DNA of 64,000 bases, from positions 97,514 to 161,513 of the forward strand of contig NZ_SNXE01000010.1 of assembly GCF_004362405.1 (NCBI RefSeq). The letters are read 5' to 3'. The DNA comes from Roseateles asaccharophilus. GTDB taxonomy: Bacteria; Pseudomonadota; Gammaproteobacteria; Burkholderiales; Burkholderiaceae_C. The stretch's first letter is position 1, and each line of letters opens with the position of its first letter. Shown piece after piece: positions 11,239 to 21,966 of the stretch. The notes under the pieces are model-generated. The model was not told where the DNA came from. It ran no database searches and worked only from the letters and a program-made list of their open reading frames with translations. Position numbers and translations under genes: made by a program.

Positions 11239-11255
11239 GTTGCGGGCCCCGCAAC
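11239..11255 (+). promoter_or_regulatory. Hairpin in the infC-rpmI spacer, candidate L20 control site
   Basis: GTTGCGG (11239-11245), loop GCC, CCGCAAC (11249-11255) form a perfect 7-bp stem in the 127-bp spacer before rpmI. It is not followed by a T-run, so it is not a terminator. In E. coli, L20 represses rpmI-rplT by binding structured mRNA between infC and rpmI. This hairpin sits in the equivalent place, but no pseudoknot was demonstrated. Confidence 0.35.
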
Positions 11256-11287
11256 CGCCGCTGGGACGTTCTTAGAAGGAGCATGCA

Positions 11288-11491
11288 ATGCCCAAAATGA
11301 AGACCAAGAGCAGCGCGAAGAAGCGTTTTCGCGTTCGTCCGGGTGGTACCGTCAAGCGCGGTCAGGCCTTCAAGCGCCACATCCTGACCAAGAAGACCAC
11401 GAAGAACAAGCGTCAGCTGCGCGGCGCTGCGAACGTGCATGAAACCAACATGGGTCACATCGCTGCGATGCTGCCCTTTGCTGGTCTGTAA
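11288..11491 (+). CDS. rpmI: 50S ribosomal protein L35
   Basis: A 67-residue basic protein matching L35 over its whole length ([16 protein letters not shown], ending [11 protein letters not shown]). It is a component of the large ribosomal subunit. Shine-Dalgarno AGAAGGAG lies at 11274-11281. The order infC-rpmI-rplT is the classic IF3-L35-L20 operon; only 25 bp separate it from rplT. Confidence 0.98.
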   Translation: MPKMKTKSSAKKRFRVRPGGTVKRGQAFKRHILTKKTTKNKRQLRGAANVHETNMGHIAAMLPFAGL

Positions 11492-11516
11492 TTCCACGAA
11501 CTGAAGGAGATACAAC

Positions 11517-11873
11517 ATGCCTCGCGTCAAACGTGGTGTTACCGCACGTGCTCGTCACAAGAAGGTCCTGGCTCTGGCCAAGGGCTTCCGTGGTCGTCGT
11601 AAGAACGTCTTCCGCATCGCCAAGCAGGCGGTGATGAAGGCGGGCCAGTACGCCTACCGTGACCGCCGTGCCAAGAAGCGCGTGTTCCGCCAGCTGTGGA
11701 TTGCCCGTATCAACGCGGCAAGCCGTGGCCTGGGTCTGAGCTACAGCAAGTTCGTGGCTGGCCTGAAGAAGGCCCAGATCGACATCGATCGCAAGGTCCT
11801 GGCTGATCTCGCCGTCAACGATCCTGCTGGTTTTGCCAGCATCTTCGCCAAGGTGAAGGCCGCTCTCGCTTAA
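11517..11873 (+). CDS. rplT: 50S ribosomal protein L20
   Basis: A 118-residue L20 ([37 protein letters not shown]), which binds 23S rRNA early in large-subunit assembly and in E. coli represses its own operon. Shine-Dalgarno AAGGAG is at 11503-11508. Three hairpins, the last an intrinsic terminator, follow it before pheS. Confidence 0.98.
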   Translation: MPRVKRGVTARARHKKVLALAKGFRGRRKNVFRIAKQAVMKAGQYAYRDRRAKKRVFRQLWIARINAASRGLGLSYSKFVAGLKKAQIDIDRKVLADLAVNDPAGFASIFAKVKAALA

Positions 11874-11880
11874 TTGCCCG

Positions 11881-11968
11881 ACGGCCCCGCAAGGGGCTGT
11901 TGCGGCTGCCTGGCGCAAGCCAGGCGCGCCTTTCAAGGCCGACACCCTGGTGTTCGGCCTTTTTCATT
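11881..11968 (+). terminator. Triple hairpin with terminator between rplT and pheS
   Basis: Three consecutive stems: ACGGCCCC-GCAA-GGGGCTGT (11881-11900), GCCTGGC-GCAA-GCCAGGC (11908-11925), and AAGGCCGA-CACC-CT-GGTG-T-TCGGCCTT (11935-11961) running into TTTTT. The first two share a GCAA (GNRA) tetraloop. The third is a good intrinsic terminator that should separate pheST from the ribosomal-protein transcript, at least in part. No Phe-rich leader peptide precedes it, unlike E. coli pheST. No separate pheS promoter was identified, so read-through control is possible. Confidence 0.75.
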
Positions 11969-11997
11969 TTGTTTGCTCCGAATCCGATCGCCCCGCG

Positions 11998-13035
11998 ATG
12001 AACGACCTCGACCAACTGCTACAGACGGCAACCCTAGAGTTTGCCGCCGCCGCCACGCCCGCCGACCTGGAGAACGCCAAGGCCCGATTTATTGGCAAGA
12101 GCGGCCAGGTGACCGAGCTGATGAAGGGCCTGGCCGCGCTGTCGGTCGAGGAAAAGAAGACCCGCGGCGCCCAGATCAACCAACTGAAACAGGGCATTGA
12201 GGCCGCGCTGAACGCCCGCCGCCAGGCCCTGGCCGATGCCGAGCTGGCCGTCCAGCTCAAGGCCGAGGCCTTGGATGTGAGTCTGCCCGGGCGCGCTCGC
12301 GGCACCGGCGGCCTGCACCCCATCACCCGCGCCATGGAGCGCATCGAGGCCATCTTCGGCTCCATGGGTTTCGATGTGGCCGACGGCCCCGAGATCGAGA
12401 ACGACTGGTTCAACTTCACGGCGCTGAATACGCCCGAAGACCATCCGGCCCGCTCCATGCACGACACCTTCTACATCGAAGGCGGTCATGTGCTGCGCAC
12501 CCACACCAGCCCCATGCAGATCCGCTACGCGGTCCAGCATGTGAAGAAGCACAAGGCAGCCATCGACGCCGGCCTGCCCATGCCCGAGATCCGCGTGATC
12601 GCGCCGGGCCGCACCTACCGGGTGGACAGCGATGCCACCCACTCGCCCATGTTCCACCAGGTCGAAGGCCTGTGGGTGGGTGAGAACATCTCCTTCAAGG
12701 ACCTCAAGTCCGTCTACGTGAACTTCATGCAGCAGTTCTTCGAGACGACGGACATGGAGATCCGCTTCCGTCCCAGCTACTTCCCCTTCACCGAGCCCAG
12801 CGCCGAGATCGACATGATGTTCGGCTCCGGCCCGCTCAAGGGCCGCTGGCTGGAGGTCTCGGGCTCGGGCCAGGTCCACCCCCAGGTGATCCGCAATATG
12901 GGCCTGGACCCCGAGAAGTACATCGGCTTCGCGTTCGGCTCGGGCATCGACCGCCTGGCCATGCTGCGTTACGGCGTGGGCGACCTGCGCCTGTTCTTTG
13001 ACGGCGATCTGCGCTTCCTGTCGCAGTTCAAGTAA
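11998..13035 (+). CDS. pheS: Phenylalanyl-tRNA synthetase alpha subunit
   Basis: A 345-residue catalytic subunit of the alpha2-beta2 PheRS. An N-terminal coiled-coil (about residues 1-85) is followed by the class II core with motif 2 ([20 protein letters not shown]) and motif 3 near the C-terminus ([14 protein letters not shown]). I chose ATG 11998 because [11 protein letters not shown] matches the family N-terminus; an in-frame GTG at 11950 lies inside the terminator hairpin. There is no strong Shine-Dalgarno. pheT follows after 50 bp. Confidence 0.97.
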   Translation: MNDLDQLLQTATLEFAAAATPADLENAKARFIGKSGQVTELMKGLAALSVEEKKTRGAQINQLKQGIEAALNARRQALADAELAVQLKAEALDVSLPGRARGTGGLHPITRAMERIEAIFGSMGFDVADGPEIENDWFNFTALNTPEDHPARSMHDTFYIEGGHVLRTHTSPMQIRYAVQHVKKHKAAIDAGLPMPEIRVIAPGRTYRVDSDATHSPMFHQVEGLWVGENISFKDLKSVYVNFMQQFFETTDMEIRFRPSYFPFTEPSAEIDMMFGSGPLKGRWLEVSGSGQVHPQVIRNMGLDPEKYIGFAFGSGIDRLAMLRYGVGDLRLFFDGDLRFLSQFK

Positions 13036-13085
13036 TCGCTCGAGAACCTGCCCGTCAAACGAACGCCTGAAGAGAACAGAACACC

Positions 13086-15500
13086 ATGCAATTCCCCGAG
13101 TCCTGGCTGCGGAGCTTCTGCAACCCCGCGCTGAACACCCAAGAGCTGGCCGAGCTGCTGACCATGTCCGGCCTGGAGGTCGAAGAGCTGCGTCCCGCGG
13201 CGCCGCCCTTCCATGGCATCGTCGTGGCCGAGATCCTGACGGCCGAGCAACATCCTAATGCCGACAAGCTGCGCGTCTGCACGGTCAACGCGGGTGGCCC
13301 GGAGCCCCTGCAGATCGTCTGCGGCGCCCCCAACGCCCGCGCCGGCATCAAGGTGCCCCTCGCTACCATCGGCGCCGAACTGCCCCCGGGCGAGGATGGC
13401 CAGCCCTTCAAGATAGGCAAGGGCAAGCTGCGCGGCGTGGAGAGCTTCGGCATGCTGTGCTCGGCCCGCGAGCTCAAGCTCAGCGAGGACCATGGCGGCC
13501 TGCTGGAGCTGGCGGCCGACGCGCCGGTGGGCCAGAGCATCCGTGAGCATCTGAACCTGGACGATATGCTGTTCACGCTCAAGCTCACGCCCAATCTGGC
13601 GCATTGCCTGAGCGTCTATGGCATCGCCCGCGAGGTCTCGGCCCTGACCGGTGCGCCGCTCCAGGCGCCCAGCTTCCCGCCCGTGGCCGTAAAGCATGAG
13701 GCCAAGCTGCCGGTGCGCATCGAGGCGCCCGATCTGTGCGGCCGCTTCTCGGGCCGCGTGGTGCGCGGCATCAACACCCGGGCCCAGACCCCGGCGTGGA
13801 TGGTGGAGCGCCTGGCGCGCTGCGGCCAGCGCTCGGTCTCGCCCCTGGTGGACATCTCCAACTACGTGATGTTCGAGCTGGGCCGTCCCAGCCACATCTT
13901 CGATCTGGACAAGATCCACGGCGAGCTGATCGTGCGCTGGGGCAAGGCTGGCGAGCAGCTCAAGCTGCTGAACGGCAACACCATCACGGTGGACGAGCAG
14001 GTGGGCGTGATCGCCGACCGCGAGCAGGTCGAGTCCCTGGCCGGCATCATGGGCGGCGACGCCACCGCCGTGTCCGATGACACGAAGAACGTCTATGTGG
14101 AAGCCGCCTTCTGGTGGCCCAAGGCCGTGGCCGGCCGTTCGCGCCGCTACAACTTCTCCACCGACGCCGGTCACCGCTTCGAGCGCGGTGTGGACCCGGT
14201 GGGCACGGTCGAGCACATCGAGCGCATCACCCAGCTGATCCTGGAGATTTGCGGCGGCGAAGCCGGTCCCATGGACGACCAGGTGGCCGCCATGCCCGAG
14301 CGCAAGCCCGTGACCCTGCGTGTGGCCCGTGCCGCCAAGGTGATCGGCATGGAGCTGAGCCAGGCGCAATGCGCCGAGGTCTTCAAGCGTCTGGGCCTGG
14401 ACTTTGTGGAAGGCGAGGGCACGCTGACCGTGACCCCGCCCAGCTACCGCTTCGACATCCAGATCGAGGAAGACCTGATCGAGGAAGTCATCCGCGTTCT
14501 GGGCTATCCCAAGCTGCCGGCCACGCCGCCCCTGGCGCCGGTGGTGGGCAAGACGCTCAGCGAGTCGCGTCGCGCGGTGCATGCGCTGCGCCACGCCATG
14601 GCCGGGCGCGACTATTACGAGACCATCAACTTCAGCTTTGTGGAAGCGCGCTGGGAGCAGGAGCTGGCCGGCAACGCCAACCCCATCCAGCTGCTCAACC
14701 CCATCGCCGCCCCCCTGGCCGTGATGCGCTCCAGCCTGATCGGCAGCCTGGTGCAGGTGTTGCGCCACAACCTGGCGCGCAAGGCGCCGCGCGTGCGCGT
14801 GTTCGAGATCGGCCGCGTCTTCCTGCGCGACGCCTCGGTGGTGGAGAGCGACAGCAGCATTGCCGGCGTGGCCCAACCCATGCGCCTGGCCGGCCTGGCC
14901 TATGGCCCGGCCGAGCAGCAGCAGTGGAGCCAGCGCGACCGTCAGGTGGACTTCTTCGATGTGAAGGGCGATCTGGAAGCCCTGTTCGCGCCGCGCCAGC
15001 TGAGCTTTGTGGCCGCCGAGCATCCGGCTCTGCATCCTGGCCGTTCGGCCAAGGTGCTGCTGGAGGGCGCCGAGATCGGCGTGATCGGCGAGCTGCACCC
15101 CAAGTGGCGCCAGGGCTATGAGCTGCCCCAGGCTCCGGTGCTGTTTGAACTGACGCTTGACGCCGTGCTGGCACGCAGCCTGCCCAAGAGTGCTGGCGTG
15201 CCGCGCCAGCAGTCGGTGCAGCGCGATATCGCGGTGATCGTGGGCGAGGGCGTGACACACGATGCGCTGATGGCCGCCATCGCTGGCGCCCATGAGGGTC
15301 TGATCCGCTCGGCCAAGCTCTTCGACGTGTTCAAGCCCGCCCAGCCCACGGCCGAGCTCAAGGCTGGCGAGCGCAGCCTGGCCGTGCGCCTGGAGCTGCT
15401 GGACGAGGAGAGCACCCTGACCGATGAGCGCATCGAGCAGGCCGTCTCCAAGGTGCTGGCGGCACTCGGCGAGAAGCTGGGCGCCCGTCTGCGCGGCTGA
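13086..15500 (+). CDS. pheT: Phenylalanyl-tRNA synthetase beta subunit
   Basis: An 804-residue beta subunit of the usual length. Order of domains: N-terminal region with [18 protein letters not shown]-like tRNA-binding fold ([16 protein letters not shown], about residues 56-71), B3/B4 editing domain, B5 domain, class II-like core, and C-terminal ferredoxin-fold anticodon-binding domain (about 710-804, [16 protein letters not shown]). It partners PheS. It is followed by ihfA after 62 bp, the order seen in E. coli and most proteobacteria. Confidence 0.97.
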   Translation: MQFPESWLRSFCNPALNTQELAELLTMSGLEVEELRPAAPPFHGIVVAEILTAEQHPNADKLRVCTVNAGGPEPLQIVCGAPNARAGIKVPLATIGAELPPGEDGQPFKIGKGKLRGVESFGMLCSARELKLSEDHGGLLELAADAPVGQSIREHLNLDDMLFTLKLTPNLAHCLSVYGIAREVSALTGAPLQAPSFPPVAVKHEAKLPVRIEAPDLCGRFSGRVVRGINTRAQTPAWMVERLARCGQRSVSPLVDISNYVMFELGRPSHIFDLDKIHGELIVRWGKAGEQLKLLNGNTITVDEQVGVIADREQVESLAGIMGGDATAVSDDTKNVYVEAAFWWPKAVAGRSRRYNFSTDAGHRFERGVDPVGTVEHIERITQLILEICGGEAGPMDDQVAAMPERKPVTLRVARAAKVIGMELSQAQCAEVFKRLGLDFVEGEGTLTVTPPSYRFDIQIEEDLIEEVIRVLGYPKLPATPPLAPVVGKTLSESRRAVHALRHAMAGRDYYETINFSFVEARWEQELAGNANPIQLLNPIAAPLAVMRSSLIGSLVQVLRHNLARKAPRVRVFEIGRVFLRDASVVESDSSIAGVAQPMRLAGLAYGPAEQQQWSQRDRQVDFFDVKGDLEALFAPRQLSFVAAEHPALHPGRSAKVLLEGAEIGVIGELHPKWRQGYELPQAPVLFELTLDAVLARSLPKSAGVPRQQSVQRDIAVIVGEGVTHDALMAAIAGAHEGLIRSAKLFDVFKPAQPTAELKAGERSLAVRLELLDEESTLTDERIEQAVSKVLAALGEKLGARLRG

Positions 15501-15562
15501 GCCGCCACGACAGCGTCCGCACGATAAAAGACAGAGCCGTAGGCTAGGAGGAAGCGAGGACC

Positions 15563-15925
15563 ATGAGCGAGGAGCAACAACAAGCCGCGCGCGTGCTGCT
15601 GGGCAGTCTGGAGACGCCCACGCTCACCAAGGCTGAGCTTGCCGAGCTGCTGTTCGACAAGCTGGGCCTGAACAAGCGCGAGTCCAAGGATATGGTCGAG
15701 GCCTTCTTCGACATCATCCACGGCCAGCTGGTGCAGGGTCGCGATGTGAAGCTCTCGGGCTTCGGCAACTTCAATATCCGGCGCAAGGCGCCTCGCCCGG
15801 GCCGCAATCCGCGCACCGGCGAAGCGATCCCGATCAAGGCTCGCAATGTGGTCACCTTCCACGCCAGTCACAAGCTGAAAGAGCAGGTGCAAGGCGATAC
15901 ATCCAGCGCGGAAGACTTCGAGTAG
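15563..15925 (+). CDS. ihfA: Integration host factor alpha subunit
   Basis: A 120-residue DNA-bending protein of the HU/IHF family. The body-arm signature [12 protein letters not shown] and the intercalating-arm segment [12 protein letters not shown] (Pro at the DNA kink) are present. It has about 15 extra N-terminal residues ([18 protein letters not shown]) and a short acidic tail compared with E. coli IhfA. IHF pairs with IhfB, encoded elsewhere, to bend DNA at promoters and recombination sites. AGGAGG at 15547-15552 supports the ATG at 15563. Confidence 0.95.
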   Translation: MSEEQQQAARVLLGSLETPTLTKAELAELLFDKLGLNKRESKDMVEAFFDIIHGQLVQGRDVKLSGFGNFNIRRKAPRPGRNPRTGEAIPIKARNVVTFHASHKLKEQVQGDTSSAEDFE

Positions 15926-15959
15926 AGTCTGACCTCCGCCTCCGAAGCCCTTGATTTCA

Positions 15960-16403
15960 ATGGATAGAGCGCTCCCCGCCATTCCCGCCAAACGCTACTT
16001 CACTATCGGTGAGGTGAGTGAGCTGTGTGGCGTGAAGCCCTATGTGCTGCGCTATTGGGAGCAGGAGTTCACCCAGCTCAAGCCCATGAAGCGGCGCGGC
16101 AACCGGCGCTACTACCAGCATCACGAGGTGCTGCTGATCCGTCGCATCCGGGATCTGTTGTATGACCAGGGCTTCACCATTTCGGGCGCGCGCAATCAGT
16201 TGGCCGAAGTTGGCGCTGGGCGCGTCGACGCGGCGCAGGCCTTCCGTGAAGAGGCTCTGGAAGCAGGCCTGCCCATGGACGATGAGGCACAGCAGTCCGC
16301 CGCCAATACCGTGGACGGCCCCATCACCGCGGGCGGCGAGCTGTCCCTGGAGCAGGTTCGAAAAGAATTAATTGCGATTCGCGAAACACTGCTTGCAATC
16401 TAG
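15960..16403 (+). CDS. MerR-family transcriptional regulator
   Basis: A 147-residue regulator with the MerR winged helix (KRYFTIGEVSELCGVKPYVL, then YWEQEFTQLKPMKRRGNRRYY). The C-terminal half is short and lacks Cys-rich metal-binding motifs. This MerR-like gene next to ihfA is conserved in betaproteobacteria and is of unknown target. I prefer ATG 15960 over the in-frame TTG at 15951. Its last codons overlap the -35 element of the following tRNA gene. Confidence 0.88.
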   Translation: MDRALPAIPAKRYFTIGEVSELCGVKPYVLRYWEQEFTQLKPMKRRGNRRYYQHHEVLLIRRIRDLLYDQGFTISGARNQLAEVGAGRVDAAQAFREEALEAGLPMDDEAQQSAANTVDGPITAGGELSLEQVRKELIAIRETLLAI

Positions 16404-16422
16404 GAAAAAACTGTCTTATAAT
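16393..16422 (+). promoter_or_regulatory. Promoter of tRNA-Pro
   Basis: TTGCAA (16393-16398), 18-bp spacer, TATAAT (16417-16422), a strong sigma-70-type promoter. The -35 overlaps the last codons of the merR-type gene. Transcription should start near 16430, a few bases before the tRNA. Confidence 0.85.
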
Positions 16423-16433
16423 TTGAGGCTCAG

Positions 16434-16511
<78 letters not shown>

Positions 16512-16519
16512 TTGAACGA

Positions 16520-16549
16520 AAAGCCCAGCATCGAAAGATGCTGGGCTTT
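16520..16549 (+). terminator. Terminator of tRNA-Pro
   Basis: AAAGCCCAGCATC (16520-16532), GAAA tetraloop, GATGCTGGGCTTT (16537-16549): a perfect 13-bp stem ending in Ts. Confidence 0.9.
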
Positions 16550-16655
16550 ATCGTTTCTGGGCCTTGTTGAGCACCACGAGCTTCATGGCCATGGTCGAGA
16601 GACTGAGTACCCTGGCAGGTGCGGGAGGTCGCATTGCCGGCGCACCCGATTCCCC

Positions 16656-16686
16656 ACAAAAGCAAACGGGCCCTGTGAGGGCCCGT
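16656..16686 (-). terminator. Terminator of the J-domain-like gene
   Basis: ACGGGCCCT (16666-16674), loop GTG, AGGGCCCGT (16678-16686). Read on the minus strand, the stem is followed by TTGCTTTTG, so it fits the end of the leftward gene stopping at 16724. Confidence 0.75.
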
Positions 16687-16723
16687 TGTCGTTTGCGCGG
16701 TGTGCGCAATTGCTTTCGTGGCT

Positions 16724-17575
16724 TCAGGCCGCCGTGCCCATCACACGCAGGCGGCGCTGATGCAGGAAGTTCTGGGCCAGGCCCGAGTCGGGCTGCAGGC
16801 GCTGGCCGATATAGAGCTCGCGGCGGCGCTCCACGATCTGGCTGCGCAGGCGGCTGGCCATCACGCCCATGGGATCCAGGCCCTTGGCCTCGGCCTGCAC
16901 GATGGCGGCCCAGAGCCGGTGCATGGGATGGGCCAGCAGGGCGGCCTGATGAGCCTGCACCACGCGCAGCCGTCCCTGCACGGCCTGCTCGCAGCGCTGC
17001 AGCCACTCCAGCATGGCCAGGCTGTTGTTGCCCGTGACACGCTCTGGCGCCTCGCCTGCAGCGATCAGCAACTGTTCCAGCTGGGCGCGGTCCTGCTGCT
17101 CATAGGCCTTGTTGACCGTCATCATCTGCGACTCGCGGCGCTGCCGCTCGACGGTGCTGCCCGCCAGATCGGGGTGAAAACGCATTGCGGCGCGGCGATA
17201 AAGCTGCTTGAGGCTCGGCGGGGCCAGGTCTTGCAAGCCACCCGCAGGCTGTGCGGGCAGCGGCGCACCGGCGGGCAGCCGGGCGAGCATGGGGGGCAGA
17301 GCGCTGGCTTTGGGCGGGATGGGCTCGTGGGCGCTGACGCCATTGCGTTGCAGTGCCTCATGGAGATAGACCATGGCCGTATGCAACTGGGACTCGAGCG
17401 CATCCAGCTCCATGTAGAGCGGGCCCAGCAGATCGCTGTAGCGATCGACGAAGGCCTGGACCTGCTCATGCAGCTTGCGATGAGCCTGTTCCTGTTCGCT
17501 CAGAGTCGCCTGCAGATCGGACAAGCGTGCCTGCCTGCGCGCCAATTCCTGTCGATCAATGGCCAGGTTCCTCAT
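16724..17575 (-). CDS. J-domain-containing protein of unknown function
   Basis: A 283-residue protein. The N-terminal about 80 residues are predicted coiled coil (LARRQARLSDLQATLSEQEQ). A J-like domain with the diagnostic HPD (LYRRAAMRFHPDLAG) lies around residues 120-165, and a C-terminal helical region of about 100 residues carries no motif I recognise. J domains recruit and stimulate Hsp70 (DnaK). It lacks the zinc fingers and substrate domains of true DnaJ. The start is ATG 17575. It is expressed leftward between terminators on both sides, so it is probably monocistronic. The client is unknown. Confidence 0.75.
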   Translation of the reverse strand: MRNLAIDRQELARRQARLSDLQATLSEQEQAHRKLHEQVQAFVDRYSDLLGPLYMELDALESQLHTAMVYLHEALQRNGVSAHEPIPPKASALPPMLARLPAGAPLPAQPAGGLQDLAPPSLKQLYRRAAMRFHPDLAGSTVERQRRESQMMTVNKAYEQQDRAQLEQLLIAAGEAPERVTGNNSLAMLEWLQRCEQAVQGRLRVVQAHQAALLAHPMHRLWAAIVQAEAKGLDPMGVMASRLRSQIVERRRELYIGQRLQPDSGLAQNFLHQRRLRVMGTAA

Positions 17576-17641
17576 GCCCTCAAATCCTCGCTTGTGATGT
17601 TTCGCACATTGTGTGGCCTCCCTCGGCTTCTGCAAAAGAGG

Positions 17642-17665
17642 ATGAGCCCGCAAATGCGGGCTCAT
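17642..17665 (-). terminator. Terminator of hppA
   Basis: ATGAGCCCGC (17642-17651), loop AAAT, GCGGGCTCAT (17656-17665): a perfect 10-bp stem 30 bp after the hppA stop. On the minus strand it is followed by CCTCTTTTGC. Confidence 0.8.
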
Positions 17666-17694
17666 ACGGGCTTATGCGGGAAAACCAGCAGAAC

Positions 17695-19848
<2,154 letters not shown>

Positions 19849-20101
19849 AAGCATGTCTCCTCTGGTGGTACTGCCGTGATGAAGGGACGCCTGTGAGTCG
19901 AGTACAACAAACGCCAGCCCTGCACGCTCTCGCCATGTCCACAGGTCGGTCGAGCTCATGCTAGTGGAGGCCCGAGCGCCCGTGCTTGAGCGTTTACCAG
20001 TGGATGACAGGGCAGGAGCCTGGTTTTTGGGGCAGGCTGGTGTCAGCCCCAGGCAAGCCCTGCCGCTAGAATCCGGGTTTCCCCTGGCGTAGCACCACAT
20101 C
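19849..20101. promoter_or_regulatory. Divergent hppA / ppa intergenic region
   Basis: A 253-bp spacer without a gene. On the plus strand TAGAAT at 20067-20072 is a plausible -10 for ppa, 29 nt before its ATG. On the minus strand AGAGGAG just upstream of 19848 is the hppA Shine-Dalgarno. No clear -35 or operator was found. Both outputs consume pyrophosphate, so shared control would make sense. Confidence 0.45.
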
Positions 20102-20644
20102 ATGAGCCTGCACAACGTGACCCCGGGCAAGAAGGCCCCTGAAGAATTCAACGTCATCATCGAGATCCCGATGAACGCGGATCCGATCAAGTACGAAGTG
20201 GACAAGGAGAGCGGCGCCCTGTTCGTGGACCGCTTCATGACCACGGCCATGCACTATCCGTGCAACTACGGCTACATCCCCCAGACCCTGTCGGACGACG
20301 GCGATCCGGTGGACGTGCTGGTGATCACCCCCTTCCCGCTTACCCCCGGCGTGGTCGTGACCTGCCGCCCCATCGGCGTGCTGCAGATGGACGACGAAGC
20401 CGGCGGCGACGCCAAGCTGCTGGCTGTGCCCACCACCAAGATCCTGCCGATCTACGAGCACTGGACCAAGCCCGAGGACATCAACCAGATGCGCCTGAAG
20501 GCCATCCAGCACTTCTTCGAGCACTACAAGGATCTGGAAGCCGGCAAGTGGGTCAAGGTCAAGGGCTGGGAAGGCCCCGAGGCCGCCAAGGCCGAGGTGG
20601 TGGCCGGTCTGGCCAACTACGCCAAGGCCGAGCAGAAGGCCTGA
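20102..20644 (+). CDS. ppa: Soluble inorganic pyrophosphatase
   Basis: A 180-residue family I PPase that hydrolyses PPi to phosphate in the cytosol and drives biosynthetic reactions forward. The metal-binding signature [10 protein letters not shown] (about residues 76-85) and active-site residues in [16 protein letters not shown] and [11 protein letters not shown] are present. It sits back to back with the membrane pyrophosphatase, so this cell has both a dissipating and an energy-conserving route for PPi. Confidence 0.98.
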   Translation: MSLHNVTPGKKAPEEFNVIIEIPMNADPIKYEVDKESGALFVDRFMTTAMHYPCNYGYIPQTLSDDGDPVDVLVITPFPLTPGVVVTCRPIGVLQMDDEAGGDAKLLAVPTTKILPIYEHWTKPEDINQMRLKAIQHFFEHYKDLEAGKWVKVKGWEGPEAAKAEVVAGLANYAKAEQKA

Positions 20645-20685
20645 TGGCCCGTGCAACCGGCCGCTTTGGCCGGTGCCAACGAGGA

Positions 20686-20708
20686 AGCGCCCCGCGGGGC
20701 GCTTTTTT
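20686..20708 (+). terminator. Terminator of ppa
   Basis: AGCGCCCC (20686-20693) and GGGGCGCT (20696-20703) flank a tight GC turn, followed by TTTTT. A second hairpin, ACCGGCC/GGCCGGT, lies just upstream at about 20656-20674. The T-run abuts the stop codon of the convergent GNAT-like gene. Confidence 0.85.
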
Positions 20709-21910
20709 CATGCGCCCTGCTTGAAGGGCTGGTGCTCCGAGAGCTCGTCCGTATAGTCGCGCATGGCCTGACCCTCGCGTGCCAGGAAGTCGTTCACCGC
20801 CTGGCTGAAGTCCGGGTGGGCCAGCCAGTGGCTCGAGCCCGTGCCCACGGGCAGCAGGCCGCGCGCCATCTTGTGCTCCCCCTGAGCCCCGCCCTCGAAA
20901 GCGCGGTAGCCCTGCGTGATGCACCAGGACAGGGGCTGGTAGTAGCAGGCGTCGAAGTGCAGGCAGGGGATGGGCTCCAGCGCGCCCCAGTAGCGGCCGT
21001 AGGCGCGGCGGGTGTGCGGGTCCAGCGCGATGAGCGAGGCGGCCACGCGCTGCGCTACGCCGTCCACCATGCGTTGGGCCACAAAGAGCAGCCAGTACTC
21101 CGCCATCTCGCTCTGCATGGCGGCAAAAAACTCGCGCCGCAGATAGGGCGTGCTGTGGTGGGCGCGGTAGGTGAGCTGGTAGCAGCGGTGGAAGAAGTCC
21201 CAGTCGGCCGCCGTGATCTGCGCTCCCTGCAGCACCTCGTAGACGATGCCGGCCTCGCGCACCCGGCGCTGCTCCTGCTGGATCTTCTTGCGCTTCTCAC
21301 GCTGCAGCGAGGCCAGGAAGTCCGTGAAATCGGCATAGGGCTGAGGCTCGCGGTTGCGCCAGTGGAACTGCACGCCCTCGCGCTGCATCCAGCCCTGGGC
21401 CTGGGCCACCGCGAAATCGGCCGCATCACCGAAGAGCAGATGGGCGGAAGACAGGTCCAGGCGCTCGGCCAGGGTCTGCAGGCCCTGCATCAGCAGGCGG
21501 CGCGAGGCCGCGTCGCGCGCCAGCAGGCGGCTGCCCGGCACGGGCGTGAAGGGCACGGCCACCAGCAGCTTGGGGTAGTAGTCCAGGCCGTGGCGTCGGT
21601 AGGCATCGGCCCAGGCCCAGTCGAACACATATTCACCGTAGCTGTGGGCCTTCAGATAGGCGGGGCAGGCGGCGAGCAGCTCGGCGTTCTCTTGCTGCCG
21701 GCCGCGCCACAGGCTCAGGAACTGCGGCTGCCAGCCGGTCTGGGCCACGGCCGAGCCGCTGCCGTGCAGGGCCTGCAGATACTCCAGACGCATGAAGGGC
21801 GTGGGCTGGGCCGAGGCCGCCAACAGCGCGTTCCAGGCCTCGCGGGGCAGGGCGGCGGGATCGTCATCGACCCGCAGGTGCAGCTCATCATCGGCAGGGG
21901 GCGCGCTCAT
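20708..21910 (-). CDS. GNAT-fold protein, DUF482 / peptidoglycan-biosynthesis-like
   Basis: A 400-residue protein of the DUF482 (peptidogalycan biosynthesis/recognition-like, FemAB-related acyltransferase) family: YVFDWAWADAYRRHGLDYYP, GVQFHWRN, EKRKKIQQEQRRVREAG and CLHFDACYYQPLSWCI are typical. The fold suggests transfer of an acyl or aminoacyl group, but no substrate is established. ATG 21910 begins the protein. Upstream TAAGAT lies only 8 nt before the start and no Shine-Dalgarno is seen, suggesting a leaderless mRNA. It is divergent from nadE by 56 bp. Confidence 0.8.
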   Translation of the reverse strand: MSAPPADDELHLRVDDDPAALPREAWNALLAASAQPTPFMRLEYLQALHGSGSAVAQTGWQPQFLSLWRGRQQENAELLAACPAYLKAHSYGEYVFDWAWADAYRRHGLDYYPKLLVAVPFTPVPGSRLLARDAASRRLLMQGLQTLAERLDLSSAHLLFGDAADFAVAQAQGWMQREGVQFHWRNREPQPYADFTDFLASLQREKRKKIQQEQRRVREAGIVYEVLQGAQITAADWDFFHRCYQLTYRAHHSTPYLRREFFAAMQSEMAEYWLLFVAQRMVDGVAQRVAASLIALDPHTRRAYGRYWGALEPIPCLHFDACYYQPLSWCITQGYRAFEGGAQGEHKMARGLLPVGTGSSHWLAHPDFSQAVNDFLAREGQAMRDYTDELSEHQPFKQGA

Positions 21911-21966
21911 CGGCGCAAATCTTAGGGGCAGGCGCAAACCCCGCGCTTTGATGGCAGGATTCGGGC

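Noticed and set aside
11950..11997. Phe-containing N-terminal extension of pheS (FGLFHFVC) as a Phe leader
   Set aside because: The Phe codons lie within the terminator stem and U-tract and are in frame with pheS without a stop, so they are neither a separate leader peptide nor conserved protein.
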